The notes under the pieces were generated by a model, which made no database searches, was not told where the DNA came from, and saw nothing but the letters and a program-made list of their open reading frames with translations. A stretch of 64,000 bases of DNA from Massilia violaceinigra (lineage in GTDB: Bacteria; Pseudomonadota; Gammaproteobacteria; Burkholderiales; Burkholderiaceae_D): NCBI RefSeq assembly GCF_002752675.1, contig NZ_CP024608.1, positions 2,480,001 through 2,544,000 of the forward strand, written 5' to 3'. The position numbers and the translations under genes were made by a program. Shown here in pieces: positions 39,622 to 47,997 of this stretch (positions are counted from its first letter, which is position 1; each line of letters opens with the position of its first letter).

Positions 39622-40080
39622 TCAGAATTCGTCGGCCGCGAGGTCGGCGTCGATGATGCTCTGGCGCTCGGCATCGGCTTGCAACACCGCCTGGTAGGTT
39701 CTTTCGGCGGCGTCTTCGCTGAGCGATTTGATCGCCCCCCGGGCGGTCGGCAGGCGCGTTTCGAACACGCGGCGCTGGGCGAAGTCGATCCGCACTTCGC
39801 TGCCACGGCGTGCCGACGGACGTTCGACGATGGCAAGGGTGTAGCGTTCGCTGCCTTCTTTTTCGCGCCACGCGGCGATGAAGTACTGGCAAAAATCGTG
39901 GCCGGCGACGGTGACCGCCTGGCTGGTGACGACGCCGCTGTCGGTATCGAAGGCGAGCATGCGCCCTGCGTTACCAAGCTTGTCCGGTGCGTCTTGAGGG
40001 GGCGTTTGGCTTGCGCTTGCGCTGAGCCCGCATCCGAGCGCGAGCGCGCAGATGGCGAGTAGTGTGGTGGTCGGGGACAT
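39622..40080 (-). CDS. csgE: Curli assembly chaperone CsgE
   Basis: A 152-residue exported protein and first gene of the leftward csg operon. CsgE caps CsgG from the periplasm and directs substrates. After the signal peptide (MSPTTTLLAICALALGCGLSASA) the sequence VTSQAVTVAGHDFCQYFIAAWREK, LAIVERPSARRGSEVRIDFAQRRVFETRL and the C-terminal helix fit CsgE. A csgD regulator is not adjacent. The promoter should lie in the 459-bp gap upstream. Confidence 0.9.
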   Translation of the reverse strand: MSPTTTLLAICALALGCGLSASASQTPPQDAPDKLGNAGRMLAFDTDSGVVTSQAVTVAGHDFCQYFIAAWREKEGSERYTLAIVERPSARRGSEVRIDFAQRRVFETRLPTARGAIKSLSEDAAERTYQAVLQADAERQSIIDADLAADEF

Positions 40081-40539
40081 ACGGCCTCGCGGGTGTTGTT
40101 ATTGTTGTTATGGCCTGAAATGCAGTGACAGATGAGCAGATGAGAAGAGAGTTTATCGAGGGCGACCTGGCCGTCTTTGATGGTTGTCAAAAAGTTCAAG
40201 GTCGGGATCTCAAGCGCTTCGGCTGGCTGAAAATCAACGCTGGCGAGCGGGCAGGTGATCGGAGCGGGAGCGATTCCAGACCAAATGGCGCTGCTTTTTC
40301 AGGGCAGCGCGCTGGACAGGCAGAGAGGAGGAGAAGCACGGACGACACGTCGATCAAGCAGCAGACGCCTGTGCCGATCGGGTACCGGTCATAGGCGATC
40401 AGGCACGACCAAGGCAATTGCCAGGTCGCGGGTTGGCGGGTGTGGCAAGGCAGCGTCAATGCAAGCGTCAAGGCGCGGATGGAGTACGCGCCGCAAGGCA
40501 TCCATCGGAGGACAGATCGCGGCGCGCATCCGGGGCGCA
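40081..40539 (-). other. 459-bp gap, upstream region of the csg operon
   Basis: No gene seen; open frames here lack ribosome sites and family features. It must contain the csgE promoter. A bulged hairpin TGCCGATCG (40372-40380) / CGATCAGGCA (40396-40405) has no T tract and may belong to the PEP-CTERM gene, whose stop is at 40540. Confidence 0.5.
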
Positions 40540-41657
40540 TCAGGGTGCAGGGCGGCGCCGGCGCACGTGGTACAAGCCGAACAGCGACAACGTGACCAGT
40601 GCGAGCGTGCCCGGTTCCGGCACGTCGCTCCGGTCTGGTACTGCCGCGCCCGCGATGAGGAAGATATCGCCATAGCCTCTCGTGTCACATGGGCCGAGCG
40701 GTTTGCCGTCGGCCAGTGCCGGGCCGGAGGTTTTACCACCGGTGCCGAAGCAACCCATCCACACCTGTACCGACATGGTGTCGTAACCTGCGCCTTCGAG
40801 TCCTTTCAGATCCAGGCTGGGGATGTAATTGATAAATTCCACGGCGTTCGACGCCTGGTTGGTGTTGATCAGCTGGCCGCCCGAGGGGCATTCGCTGCCA
40901 TCGGGCGAGGGGTAGGATGTGGTGCTGCTGACCACGCAGATCGCACCGACCGTCAGTGCAAAGTCGGTCGAATTTGGTGTCGTGACGCCGCTGCCGTTAA
41001 AGGTTTTTGTCGATTGAAACAGCGACGGGTCCTTGAAGATATCGAGCAGGTCGAGCTGTTGCGTTTCAAAATATTTGTTGGCCAGATTGCCCTCGGTATC
41101 GCGTATCGTCACCAGCGCCCAAATCGGCAGACTGGCCGTTGCATTCTGCGGATTATTGAAGTCGAAGGCGATCATTATCTGGTGGTAGCCGCCGTCGAAG
41201 GTCAGCTTGCCGTTCAGTGTGGCCAGGCCCATGTCCCAGCTGAACGCCGTGTCGTTGGCCAGTGCCCCATGATTGGTGGGGTCGTTCTGGTCGCCTGTGA
41301 AGAAATAGTCCTTCTTGCCGCCATTGATGGTTTTGAATCCATCTTCGACGGCAGCGCGGCATCGCCGTTGGCCAGGGTGGCGCCGCCGTTCGATGCCACC
41401 ACAATCGAATCGTGCAGGGCGCCCTGCGCCGCGCTGAAGGTGTAATCGCCCGTGAATCCGGTGCTGCCGCCTGCGGACAGATAGTTAAGTACGCCCGTCG
41501 AACATGAAACGAAATTGCCGTACGTCGCGCATGCGGAGTTGGGTGTGGGATAGGTGCTGGAGTAGGTTGGCAACGGTCCTGCCAAGGACGCATTTGAAGC
41601 GATGCCAGCCATCCCCAGCAACGCAAATGCGACGCAACGACGTGTGATCGAGTTCAT
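40540..41657 (-). pseudogene. PEP-CTERM exosortase-substrate protein, frameshifted
   Basis: Two frames must be joined. The first part (from ATG 41657, MNSITRRCVAFALLGMAGIA, a signal peptide) runs to GGATLANGDAALP. The frame then has to change near 41350, after which the protein continues VEDGFKTINGGKKDYFF, GALANDTAFSWDMGLATLNG and ends with DVPEPGTLALVTLSLFGLYH plus an Arg cluster, a PEP-CTERM sorting signal. One missing base in the P-V junction restores a protein of about 372 residues. GGGGGA lies eight bases before the ATG. Either a true lesion, a sequencing error or slippage. PEP-CTERM proteins are processed by exosortase and reach the envelope or exopolysaccharide matrix. Confidence 0.85.
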
Positions 41658-42132
41658 TTTGGCCATCCCCCATGTGATTGTTCTTATCGTATGGATGAGC
41701 ATGGAACGTGCCAGTTTCGTAACTCCTTGTTTTCATTCGGCTCATAAAAAATATTGCATATCACGTGTAAAAAATTCCGACAGGTAATCAATCTTTGCAA
41801 ATGGAAATGGTTGGCTTGCAGTTAATTGCTAGGGTGGTTTCAACTTGATTTTTTAATAACTGGTGAGCAGTCGGAAGGGAATGCTCCCAGTACGCGGGCT
41901 TAAAGCTGGGCAAGCGCCGGCGATGGTGGGCGGAGCAAGCCAGGTTGGCCTCGCGCCGGGCTGGCGCAGGTGATGGGTGGAGGCGAGCGCTGTCGCCTTG
42001 CCGCTTGCCTCGCTCCCGAAAATAAAGCCGGAACCCTTTCAGGGATCCGGCTTTGGCATGAATACCGGAGGCGTCCGGCTATTGCGCGCTGATCGCCGCA
42101 ATATCGGCTACTGCGTGCCTCATGCGCGTGAA
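41658..42132 (-). other. 475-bp gap with one terminator
   Basis: No gene seen. It holds the terminator at 42017-42052 and the probable promoter of the PEP-CTERM gene. GC is lower near 41740-41870. Confidence 0.5.
42017..42052 (-). terminator. Terminator of the minus-strand lipoprotein gene
   Basis: On the minus strand AAAGCCGGATCCC-tgaaa-GGGTTCCGGCTTTATTTT forms an imperfect 13-bp stem and T-rich tail about 80 bases after the stop of the lipoprotein gene at 42133. Confidence 0.8.
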
Positions 42133-42819
42133 TTAATGCGCCGCCCACCACTGTTGGGCGAACTCGCGGTCAAACGCAGGCAAGATCGACTTTTGAATCG
42201 TGGTGCCGTTCAGTACCGGGAAACGCGATTTGAAACTCGCTTCGTCGCTGGCCCACTGGTCGGAAATCGTTATGTCGAACGTCGATGTGGATGCGCCTGC
42301 AATCGCCTGGTCGATCAGGGGAATCGAAGGGCCAGCCTTGAATTCGTTTTCGTTGCGCTTGCGGGCAACCGCCTCGACGTGTCCGAGATAGAAAATCCCG
42401 GGTGTGGTCGGAACCAGCTTGGCATGAATCGGCGTGAAAAACATGCCGTGGATAGGGAAGGAGCTGGACATGCCCGTAATGCCGCGAATGACGTACTCGC
42501 CTTTGTCCAGTTCCATGCGCAGATAGTAAGTGCTGCCTGCTGGCGTATCGGTCTCCGCTTTTGCCAGGGCATCCATCGTGTAGTTAATGCGGTCGGCGCT
42601 TTCCTTCGCCTCGCCCTTTTCCACATGCATGACGATCGCCTTCGGCTGATGGGAGGTGCGGTGGATATTCTTGATGGTGGCAGTCATCAGGTAGACCGAT
42701 TTGTCGGCGTTGACCGCCGCATTGTCAGGACCCGAGAACGGCATCTTGGTTTGCGTGGCGCAGCCGGTCAACAGGAAAAATGTGGCAACTGCGGCAGTGT
42801 TAATAAATTTGGAAAACAT
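42133..42819 (-). CDS. Uncharacterised lipoprotein (228 aa)
   Basis: Start ATG 42819 (MFSKFINTAAVATFFLLTGCATQTK) gives a signal peptide with lipobox LLTGC at 17-21, and AAGGT lies just upstream; a longer frame from 42888 adds a non-secretory N-terminus. The body contains YLMTATIKNIHRTSHQPKAIVMHVEK, YLRMELDKGEYVIRGITGM and FYLGHVEAVARKR, a beta-rich profile. I do not recognise a family. GC is lower than in core genes. Its own terminator follows. Confidence 0.75.
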   Translation of the reverse strand: MFSKFINTAAVATFFLLTGCATQTKMPFSGPDNAAVNADKSVYLMTATIKNIHRTSHQPKAIVMHVEKGEAKESADRINYTMDALAKAETDTPAGSTYYLRMELDKGEYVIRGITGMSSSFPIHGMFFTPIHAKLVPTTPGIFYLGHVEAVARKRNENEFKAGPSIPLIDQAIAGASTSTFDITISDQWASDEASFKSRFPVLNGTTIQKSILPAFDREFAQQWWAAH

Positions 42820-43475
42820 GCTTACCTTAAAGGTTATCGAATATGAATTACTACGAGAACTAACTTTTGCGTGGTTGCAATTTTCCATTACTTATTGCCG
42901 AATTTCAATATTTTTCTGCAATGTGTTGTAAATATCCGAGGCGGGATGGCGTGTGCACGGCGCAAGACAGGTCGTCGAACCGCGCTGCGACGGTGTGGCG
43001 TTACTGGCTTGGATGCGGATGAGGTGCGGGACGTAAACAGCATGCGCGATCTGACAGACAGGCGAGGCTGGTAGCGTCGGGGCGTATGGAGGATGTGGGG
43101 GATTTTTGAAGCAAGGCCAGTGCGAGGCAACTGGCCGGAGAGTCTGGATGCGCGTAAGCGCGTCAATTCAGTGGTGCGGGAGCCGGAATCACATTAAGGG
43201 GCTAAAATTTTTAAAAAGTGGCCTCATGGACGCAAAATGTTTTGTGTCCTCGGTTCCATTCCAAGTCTAGCAGGGCAGGTGCGCGAACAACTGCTCACAT
43301 CTAGCCGTGCAGCAGGGACCGGCCGGCGATCATCCGTCCAAAAAAGGATACACGGTATCCGGAAGGTTCGGCTGAAATTACAGCCCATCTATCGTCTCAA
43401 GGTCGCGGCCCGCGCTGACGCAGTGCTGATTCTCGTGTCGGGCGCCTCGCTGCCCATGACGACATGGTGCAAGGG

Positions 43476-43506
43476 GGCGAGTGTTCGAATCACTCCGTCC
43501 CGACCA
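43476..43506 (+). other. tRNA-like T-arm and acceptor 3' end; candidate attL
   Basis: GAGTG-TTCGAAT-CACTC is a perfect 5-bp T-stem with a canonical seven-base TTCGAAT loop, followed by CGTCCCGACCA, an acceptor 3' strand with encoded CCA. GTCGGG at 43437-43442 could pair with CCCGAC, but the enclosed part does not fold into normal D and anticodon arms. This is what is expected where a prophage has used a tRNA 3' end as attachment site, or it is a degenerate tRNA. Confidence 0.55.
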
Positions 43507-43523
43507 ATAGAATTAAAGACTTA

Positions 43524-43548
43524 GGCCAGCCCTAGAGCTGGCCTTTTT
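43524..43548 (+). terminator. Terminator next to the tRNA-like sequence
   Basis: GGCCAGC-cctaga-GCTGGCC-TTTTT: a 7-bp perfect stem with T tract 18 bases after the CCA, in the position expected for a tRNA transcript terminator. Confidence 0.85.
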
Positions 43549-43755
43549 CTTGTGCGCAGCAGCTAGTAGGGTTTTGGTAAGACGGTATTCAAGGAGGGGG
43601 CGGATGACGGCTTTGTCTCTGGACCGGGACCTGAGCCATGCCGGGAGGCCAGCTCGTCAATAAGATTGGCCCGCCTGAGCAACAAGCCGTCGACCTGAGA
43701 TCGCTATTAACGGAGGTGAACGGCGAGGAGCGACGATTTCGCTCAACACAGTAGC

Positions 43756-44889
43756 CTAATTGGGCAACGTATGGCGTGGCAATGATATCGTGAATATGCA
43801 TCCAGTTCCAGGTACATCCCGAACGGATAAGGTTCCGTCGTTAGCCCTGATGCTCTGCATGGAAATCGCTAAGCCAAGCCCCGCCCCTGTTCTGCTGCCA
43901 TTTCGTTGGGAGTACGGCAGGAACATAGTCTCTTCAACGCCTGGCGCCAGTCCGCCGCAGTGATCCCTGATATCGATCAATATTCTGTCAGCTGCGCCGT
44001 ATGCGGTCAGCAAAACTTCAGTGTTCGGCTTGGTGAACTTGAACGCATTTTGAAGTACGTAGGCCACGGCTGCGAGCAAGAGATCGCGATTGCCCATGAG
44101 GCCTAGCGACAATTCAACCGGCTGGACGCGTAAAGTACAGGTATGCGGCAAGGCCAATGGATCAGCAACGCTGACTATCTCGTCGATCATCTTTGACAGG
44201 GAAAATACGTCTAAGATGGCTGGATCGCTACTCTGCAACCGAACGTCTTCAAGCGACTCGGCAATGAGTTTTTCCAGCGACAGCAAAGACTTTTCCAAAA
44301 TCGAGCCGGTGGCTCCTCCCAGGCTTAAATTTCCCGCTTTTGCGGCGGCAAAAGCCAAGGACGCTGTACCAAGAAAACTGCGAAGTTCATCGGAATAGAA
44401 TCCGAGGCGACGATTCGATTCTGCCGCAAGCTTCCTTGAAAAAATTTCGTCTCGTTGGTAGCTGAATTCTGTTACTGCATCCGAAATTGCATTGTCTAAA
44501 CAGCGGTTCAAAGTCCTAAACTCATCAACCCGGAAGGGTGCGTCGCGCTCAACGGCAAGGTCTGTGATGGCCTGGCAAAGGTCACCGTAATCATGCACTA
44601 CTTGATCGACGCTGAATCCAAGCTCAAGCAGATCTTTGCCGTGCTGGGCCGCAGTCACACTTACTTCCGACAGTGTTTGCGCTCCGCCAGCAGGTCCGGA
44701 AATCCGGGTGCTGTCCCCAGGGCCGGTGGATTCTTCCACTTCCAAGGTCCTGATGATCTGGTCCAAAAACATTGGGATGCCGTTTTGAAGCTGGCCGGTA
44801 CTAGCGTTGCGTCCCGGACGGGCGTTGACCTTCGTGCGGCATCGTGCTGTTAACTCGTCGCGATTGTTGCGGAGAAAATCGTATAGCAT
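43756..44889 (-). CDS. Sensor histidine kinase with altered H-box
   Basis: A 377-residue soluble protein. The N-terminal 150 residues (MLYDFLRNNRDELTARCRTKV, LGFSVDQVVHDYGDLCQAITDLA) resemble the RsbRD-like sensor of stress kinases. The kinase part has FYSDELRSFLGTASLAF where relatives show H-E-L-R-N; D167 replaces the phosphoacceptor His. The ATP-binding domain keeps N-box LQNAFKF, G1 DHCGGL and G2 GAGLGLAIS. It may be an inactive or regulatory kinase. GC is lower than in host kinases, and it lies just inside the putative attachment site, so it is probably island cargo. Confidence 0.82.
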   Translation of the reverse strand: MLYDFLRNNRDELTARCRTKVNARPGRNASTGQLQNGIPMFLDQIIRTLEVEESTGPGDSTRISGPAGGAQTLSEVSVTAAQHGKDLLELGFSVDQVVHDYGDLCQAITDLAVERDAPFRVDEFRTLNRCLDNAISDAVTEFSYQRDEIFSRKLAAESNRRLGFYSDELRSFLGTASLAFAAAKAGNLSLGGATGSILEKSLLSLEKLIAESLEDVRLQSSDPAILDVFSLSKMIDEIVSVADPLALPHTCTLRVQPVELSLGLMGNRDLLLAAVAYVLQNAFKFTKPNTEVLLTAYGAADRILIDIRDHCGGLAPGVEETMFLPYSQRNGSRTGAGLGLAISMQSIRANDGTLSVRDVPGTGCIFTISLPRHTLPN

Positions 44890-45050
44890 TGTCTACCTCG
44901 TGCATAGTGAGCCGATTGTTAGCCGCGCGGTACCTCCGTCCTAGCGTCGAACGAGCATAGGCCTTAATCAAAACGCATGGCGTTCAATTGGCTGCGATCG
45001 TGCCCCGTACAGATTGCTTCTTGCGTGCAACAAGCCCAATTTTTGACCGT

Positions 45051-45269
45051 CTATTTTTGGTTGTCTAAATCCTTAAGTATTCCAATCAGTAGATCGTATA
45101 GCTCTGCGTCGGGCACCGGTCCGCGCGGGCAGTGACCGTTGTCGCGTACTTCGTAAGATGTGACCTGGGCGGGCATTATTAACGCCAACTGGTGAATCGA
45201 ATTTACCCGTATCTCGGCAATTACGCTGCCAGCGTACGTGCGCATGGTGACAAGACAATTGAGAGGCAT
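45051..45269 (-). CDS. Small hypothetical protein (72 aa)
   Basis: Start ATG 45269 (MPLNCLVTMRTYAGSVIAEI) is preceded by GGAG with seven bases of spacing; the longer frame to 45350 has no such site. The product is soluble, mixed composition, ending ELYDLLIGILKDLDNQK. No family recognised. It follows the HTH gene 45369-45971 on the same strand, separated by 99 bases. Confidence 0.5.
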   Translation of the reverse strand: MPLNCLVTMRTYAGSVIAEIRVNSIHQLALIMPAQVTSYEVRDNGHCPRGPVPDAELYDLLIGILKDLDNQK

Positions 45270-45368
45270 GATAGTGCTCCAAGTGAAACTTCTCGACGGT
45301 TGCGCGCAGCAAAATGATGGGCTTCTCACTTTGTACGCAGCTGGTCTCACTTTGGATGCACTTTTCGA

Positions 45369-45971
45369 TCAGAGCGGTTTGACGACTGCCTTGCGAGCCT
45401 TGGACGGTTGCTGAAAGCTTTCCGCCCACTGGACCACCTCGCGCGCTATGTACAGTGCTTGCGGTTTCGCTGTGCCGGGCAGCCGGACCGGCTTGGGGAA
45501 GCTAGGTTGAACATCGATCTCCCTGCGAACTGTATTCGCGGATCGCTTGAGGTAGGTGGCGACGTCGCTGGTGTCCCATAAATCGAGTGAGCCAGGTATG
45601 GCAAGGGCAACCCGTTTTCCGACTGCCTCGGCAATCCCGTTGGCAAGGAGGGAAGCGTTGTCGTCAAAAATTTTGGAGGGAGCGTTCTGCGAATTTTCGG
45701 TGTTGTGGTTCTCGTGGACTCGCTTGGCTTTGGGGCCATCCGGTGCCACATGGGCCTGCACAGCTTCCTCCCTGCATCGGTCGAGGTAGCTGCCGACATC
45801 GCGCACATCGGCGACCACATATTTCCCCTCCTTGCGAGTCGGTATGGGGAATGTCCCGGCGCTCATCTTGTTGCGCACCGTCCCAATCTCGGCTCCGATT
45901 TCATGGCACACCTCATCAAGTCTCATCACCAGGCGTTCGTATTTCATGGCCAAGAAGATATCAGCCTTCAT
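45369..45971 (-). CDS. Double helix-turn-helix (AlpA-like) DNA-binding protein
   Basis: A 200-residue protein with two helix-turn-helix-like segments. The first (RLDEVCHEIGAEIGTVRNKMSAGTFPIPTRKEGKYVV...VGSYLDR) covers about 17-66, and the second (LWDTSDVATYLKRSANTVRREI...FPKPVRLPGTAKPQALYIAREVVQWAESF) covers about 130-190. Each resembles the AlpA/excisionase type used by prophages as transcription or excision regulators. A polar linker joins them. The start is uncertain: ATG 45971 or 45947. It lies five bases after the stop of the Arc-type gene, so the two probably share a transcript. Confidence 0.65.
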   Translation of the reverse strand: MKADIFLAMKYERLVMRLDEVCHEIGAEIGTVRNKMSAGTFPIPTRKEGKYVVADVRDVGSYLDRCREEAVQAHVAPDGPKAKRVHENHNTENSQNAPSKIFDDNASLLANGIAEAVGKRVALAIPGSLDLWDTSDVATYLKRSANTVRREIDVQPSFPKPVRLPGTAKPQALYIAREVVQWAESFQQPSKARKAVVKPL

Positions 45972-45975
45972 GCTT

Positions 45976-46248
45976 TCAACGCCCGCCTAGTTTGAGCAAG
46001 GTTTCAACCAGGGATTCGAGTGTTTGCCTGTTCACCGGGGCTGCAAGTTTTTCTGCAATGGCGGTAGCCTGCGCATCGGGCGTGTTGCCCACGTTTGCGG
46101 GCTCGAGAGACTGCGCCAAGCGAAAAACAATCTCGGCGTTCATGCTGCGGTTGTTGGCCTTTGCTTCTTCGGCAATCCGATCGCGCATACCGACGGGCAG
46201 TCTGACGACAAATTGATCTGCGGCCCTACTAGGCGGGGAAGTCTTCAT
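45976..46248 (-). CDS. Arc-type ribbon-helix-helix repressor (leftward)
   Basis: A 90-residue protein with an Arc-like ribbon-helix-helix domain: [38 protein letters not shown] (residues 12-49). Such dimers bind operators through a beta-ribbon. The C-terminal half is a helix of unknown function. It faces a second Arc-type gene across 107 bp. The -10 box TATGAT lies only eight bases before the ATG, so the transcript may be leaderless. It probably represses the rightward gene and/or itself. Confidence 0.82.
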   Translation of the reverse strand: MKTSPPSRAADQFVVRLPVGMRDRIAEEAKANNRSMNAEIVFRLAQSLEPANVGNTPDAQATAIAEKLAAPVNRQTLESLVETLLKLGGR

Positions 46249-46256
46249 ACGTCGAG

Positions 46257-46284
46257 ATCATACTAGCCATATGATATCTTTCAA
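46257..46284 (-). promoter_or_regulatory. Leftward promoter of the Arc-type switch
   Basis: On the minus strand TTGAAA (46284-46279), 16 bases, TATGAT (46262-46257). Four and five of six bases match consensus. The -10 is so near the ATG at 46248 that transcription would start within a few bases of it. ATGATAT repeats overlapping the spacer could be operators. Confidence 0.6.
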
Positions 46285-46294
46285 TGATATGTAC

Positions 46295-46323
46295 TTGCGA
46301 TGATCGCACTTTGATAGTATATT
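46295..46323 (+). promoter_or_regulatory. Rightward promoter of the Arc-type switch
   Basis: TTGCGA (46295-46300), 17 bases, TATATT (46318-46323): good match and optimal spacing. The ATG of the rightward Arc-type gene is 33 bases downstream of the -10. Confidence 0.6.
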
Positions 46324-46355
46324 GGATTGACATACTGCATCCTTGAGGGCCCCAC

Positions 46356-46589
46356 ATGACGACCGCAATTGACCAAGCCACCTGCGCAAAAGAACAGTTC
46401 ATTCTGCGATTTCCTGCGGGGATGCGCGCACAGCTCAAAAATATCGCTGCCGCCAACCGTCGCTCGCTGAACGCCGAGCTCTTGCTGATGATTGAACGTG
46501 GATTGGCTGCCGCATGTGAGCCGCAGAGTACTCTGCAACCCGGGCGCGTCAAAGATTTATCAAATTTGAAGAAAAAGAATATGGCTTAA
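46356..46589 (+). CDS. Arc-type ribbon-helix-helix repressor (rightward)
   Basis: A 77-residue protein with the Arc-like segment QFILRFPAGMRAQLKNIAAANRRSLNAELLLMIERGLA (residues 14-51), similar to but distinct from the leftward repressor. It ends in a basic tail (VKDLSNLKKKNMA). By position it is a Cro-like or Mnt/Arc-like counterpart in a divergent regulator pair. A terminator follows at 46616, so read-through may be controlled. Confidence 0.82.
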   Translation: MTTAIDQATCAKEQFILRFPAGMRAQLKNIAAANRRSLNAELLLMIERGLAAACEPQSTLQPGRVKDLSNLKKKNMA

Positions 46590-46615
46590 GCGAGCCGAAA
46601 GAACCTGAAATAAGA

Positions 46616-46642
46616 AAGGGCGCCCTGCAAGGCGCCCCTCTA
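46616..46642 (+). terminator. Terminator after the rightward Arc-type gene
   Basis: AAGGGCGCC-ctgcaa-GGCGCCCCTCTATT: a 7-bp GC stem followed by a mixed T-rich tail. A natural place for antitermination to act on the downstream genes. Confidence 0.65.
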
Positions 46643-46739
46643 TTCAGTGCAAACGCCCTGGCGTCACCAGGTGTTGTGGTCAAAGATGCTGAAGACATCT
46701 TTTGGCCTGTGAATCACATCGTCCATTTGAAAGAAAAAC

Positions 46740-47225
46740 ATGATCAACGAAGCCGATGTTAAAGCGAATTCCGGTAAAACGCAACATTTACTTGCTGACA
46801 CGTCGTTGGTAGCTTGCGCGCCGCTCCAAACACTGATGAACCTGGACCGCTACCTTGGCGCCAGCGGCTATGACGCCTCCCATCCGTGGCGCTTAGAGAT
46901 TGCCGCTGCGGTCGCGGCTGACCAGAGCCCCAATGTGGAGCAGCAGTTCCGCGAGATCGCTCTGGCTCGCGCCAATGATGCCGCTGATCTTGCGACAGTG
47001 GCGGTCAGCTTCATCAATGATCATATTTCGCCCGCAGTCGGTGCGCTTGTGGAGGTGATCGAGGGTCAGGAAAAAACTGAATACTCAAGCCGTTATTCGC
47101 ACTTGGTCTTACGCCTCGCGAAATTGGCTCGCCATTTGGTGATCGACGCGGCCACTTGCTTGGAAAGCGAGCGCGACGCGATGCATGCAAAGCTCGCTGC
47201 CTTGGAAAACGAGGTGGCAGCATGA
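46740..47225 (+). CDS. Prophage protein of unknown function (161 aa)
   Basis: First of four genes that overlap by ATGA. The product is acidic and mostly helical: LARANDAADLATVAVSFINDHISPAVGALVEVIEG and SHLVLRLAKLARHLVIDAATCLESERDAMHAKLAALE. No signal peptide or recognised domain. Lies 150 bases after the rightward repressor, in the place where early phage genes usually sit. Confidence 0.6.
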   Translation: MINEADVKANSGKTQHLLADTSLVACAPLQTLMNLDRYLGASGYDASHPWRLEIAAAVAADQSPNVEQQFREIALARANDAADLATVAVSFINDHISPAVGALVEVIEGQEKTEYSSRYSHLVLRLAKLARHLVIDAATCLESERDAMHAKLAALENEVAA

Positions 47226-47593
47226 GCCGCCATTCCGTCGCCCCTCAAGCCTTGCCAGCGTTCTCGTGGTTGTATGGCGGGCTCCAGCACGATCCCGCCG
47301 CTCAATTCATTGCGAAGTCGAAGGACGCATGGCGCGGCGTGGAAACCTGCCTCCAACTGGTCAACACGAGCGAATTGGAGCGACTGCACAATGCGGACGC
47401 TGACCCAGGCGAAGAATTGCTCCCGGTTCTGAGCATCATCGACACCGAACGCTTGTTGCGACTGGCGATTGTCACCGCTCAGACGTGGGGCGACCAATGC
47501 GAAAGTCACATTTCCTTCATGCAGTCATCCGCGAGGGACACGGCGGCTGCCCGCCGCGGTAAGAACCCAAGTCAACCTGGAGACGAAAAATGA
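47222..47593 (+). CDS. Prophage protein of unknown function (123 aa)
   Basis: Start ATG overlaps the previous stop by four bases. Soluble helical protein: PAFSWLYGGLQHDPAAQFIAKSKDAWRGVETCLQL and RLLRLAIVTAQTWGDQCES. A charged C-terminal tail follows (RDTAAARRGKNPSQPGDEK). No family recognised. Confidence 0.55.
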   Translation: MSRHSVAPQALPAFSWLYGGLQHDPAAQFIAKSKDAWRGVETCLQLVNTSELERLHNADADPGEELLPVLSIIDTERLLRLAIVTAQTWGDQCESHISFMQSSARDTAAARRGKNPSQPGDEK

Positions 47594-47997
47594 GCGACAC
47601 TGCCGAAAAAATTGCGTTGGGCGCGGTTGACCGTGCCCCATATGAAATTCCGTACCTTTTCCGGAGGTTGCCAGAGCACTTCTCATCTCACTCACCGCTT
47701 GCCGAAGCAGATCGGCCTGTTGCTGAGGCCACCGCTCATCACGCCAGTAACGCCAGCGACACCTTAATACACGGGCTTGCTGCGATTGGACATGTCCTGA
47801 TGCAGGCGGGGCTGAATGCTGAGGGCAGGGTCAGTGGCAACCATTTGGCGCGCTTGGGTGATCTGATCACTCATATGGCCATCGAGGTAGAGTTTTTGCA
47901 CGACCTTGAGTTTCGGTTAAACGGCGCGCTTGGCGCTGGCCGCCAAGCTGGAGTCAATTCTGCTGCATCGACTAACTCTTGCGGAGGTGCAGCATGA
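47590..47997 (+). CDS. Prophage protein of unknown function (135 aa)
   Basis: Overlaps both neighbours by ATGA. Helical segment ASNASDTLIHGLAAIGHVLMQAGLNAEGRVSGNHLARLGDLITHMAIEVEFLHDLEFRLNGAL resembles in pattern, not clear identity, the helical parts of the first gene in this group. No family recognised. Confidence 0.55.
   Translation: MSDTAEKIALGAVDRAPYEIPYLFRRLPEHFSSHSPLAEADRPVAEATAHHASNASDTLIHGLAAIGHVLMQAGLNAEGRVSGNHLARLGDLITHMAIEVEFLHDLEFRLNGALGAGRQAGVNSAASTNSCGGAA

Larger units (their letters stand above)
42820..43755. other. 936-bp low-coding junction region at the prophage edge
   Basis: No convincing gene. It holds the tRNA-like 3' end at 43476-43506, a terminator at 43524-43548, and composition that shifts from host-like to lower GC. 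The short frames 42871-43074 and 43237-43524 lack ribosome sites; the second runs through the tRNA-like sequence. Confidence 0.5.

Noticed and set aside
40255..41445. 396-residue plus-strand frame
   Set aside because: Overlaps the opposite-strand PEP-CTERM gene and csg promoter region, has no domain and no ribosome site.
43437..43506. Complete tRNA gene
   Set aside because: Acceptor and T-arm exist, but the 5' part gives only a four-base loop hairpin (CCATG-ACGA-CATGG) and no normal D or anticodon arm.
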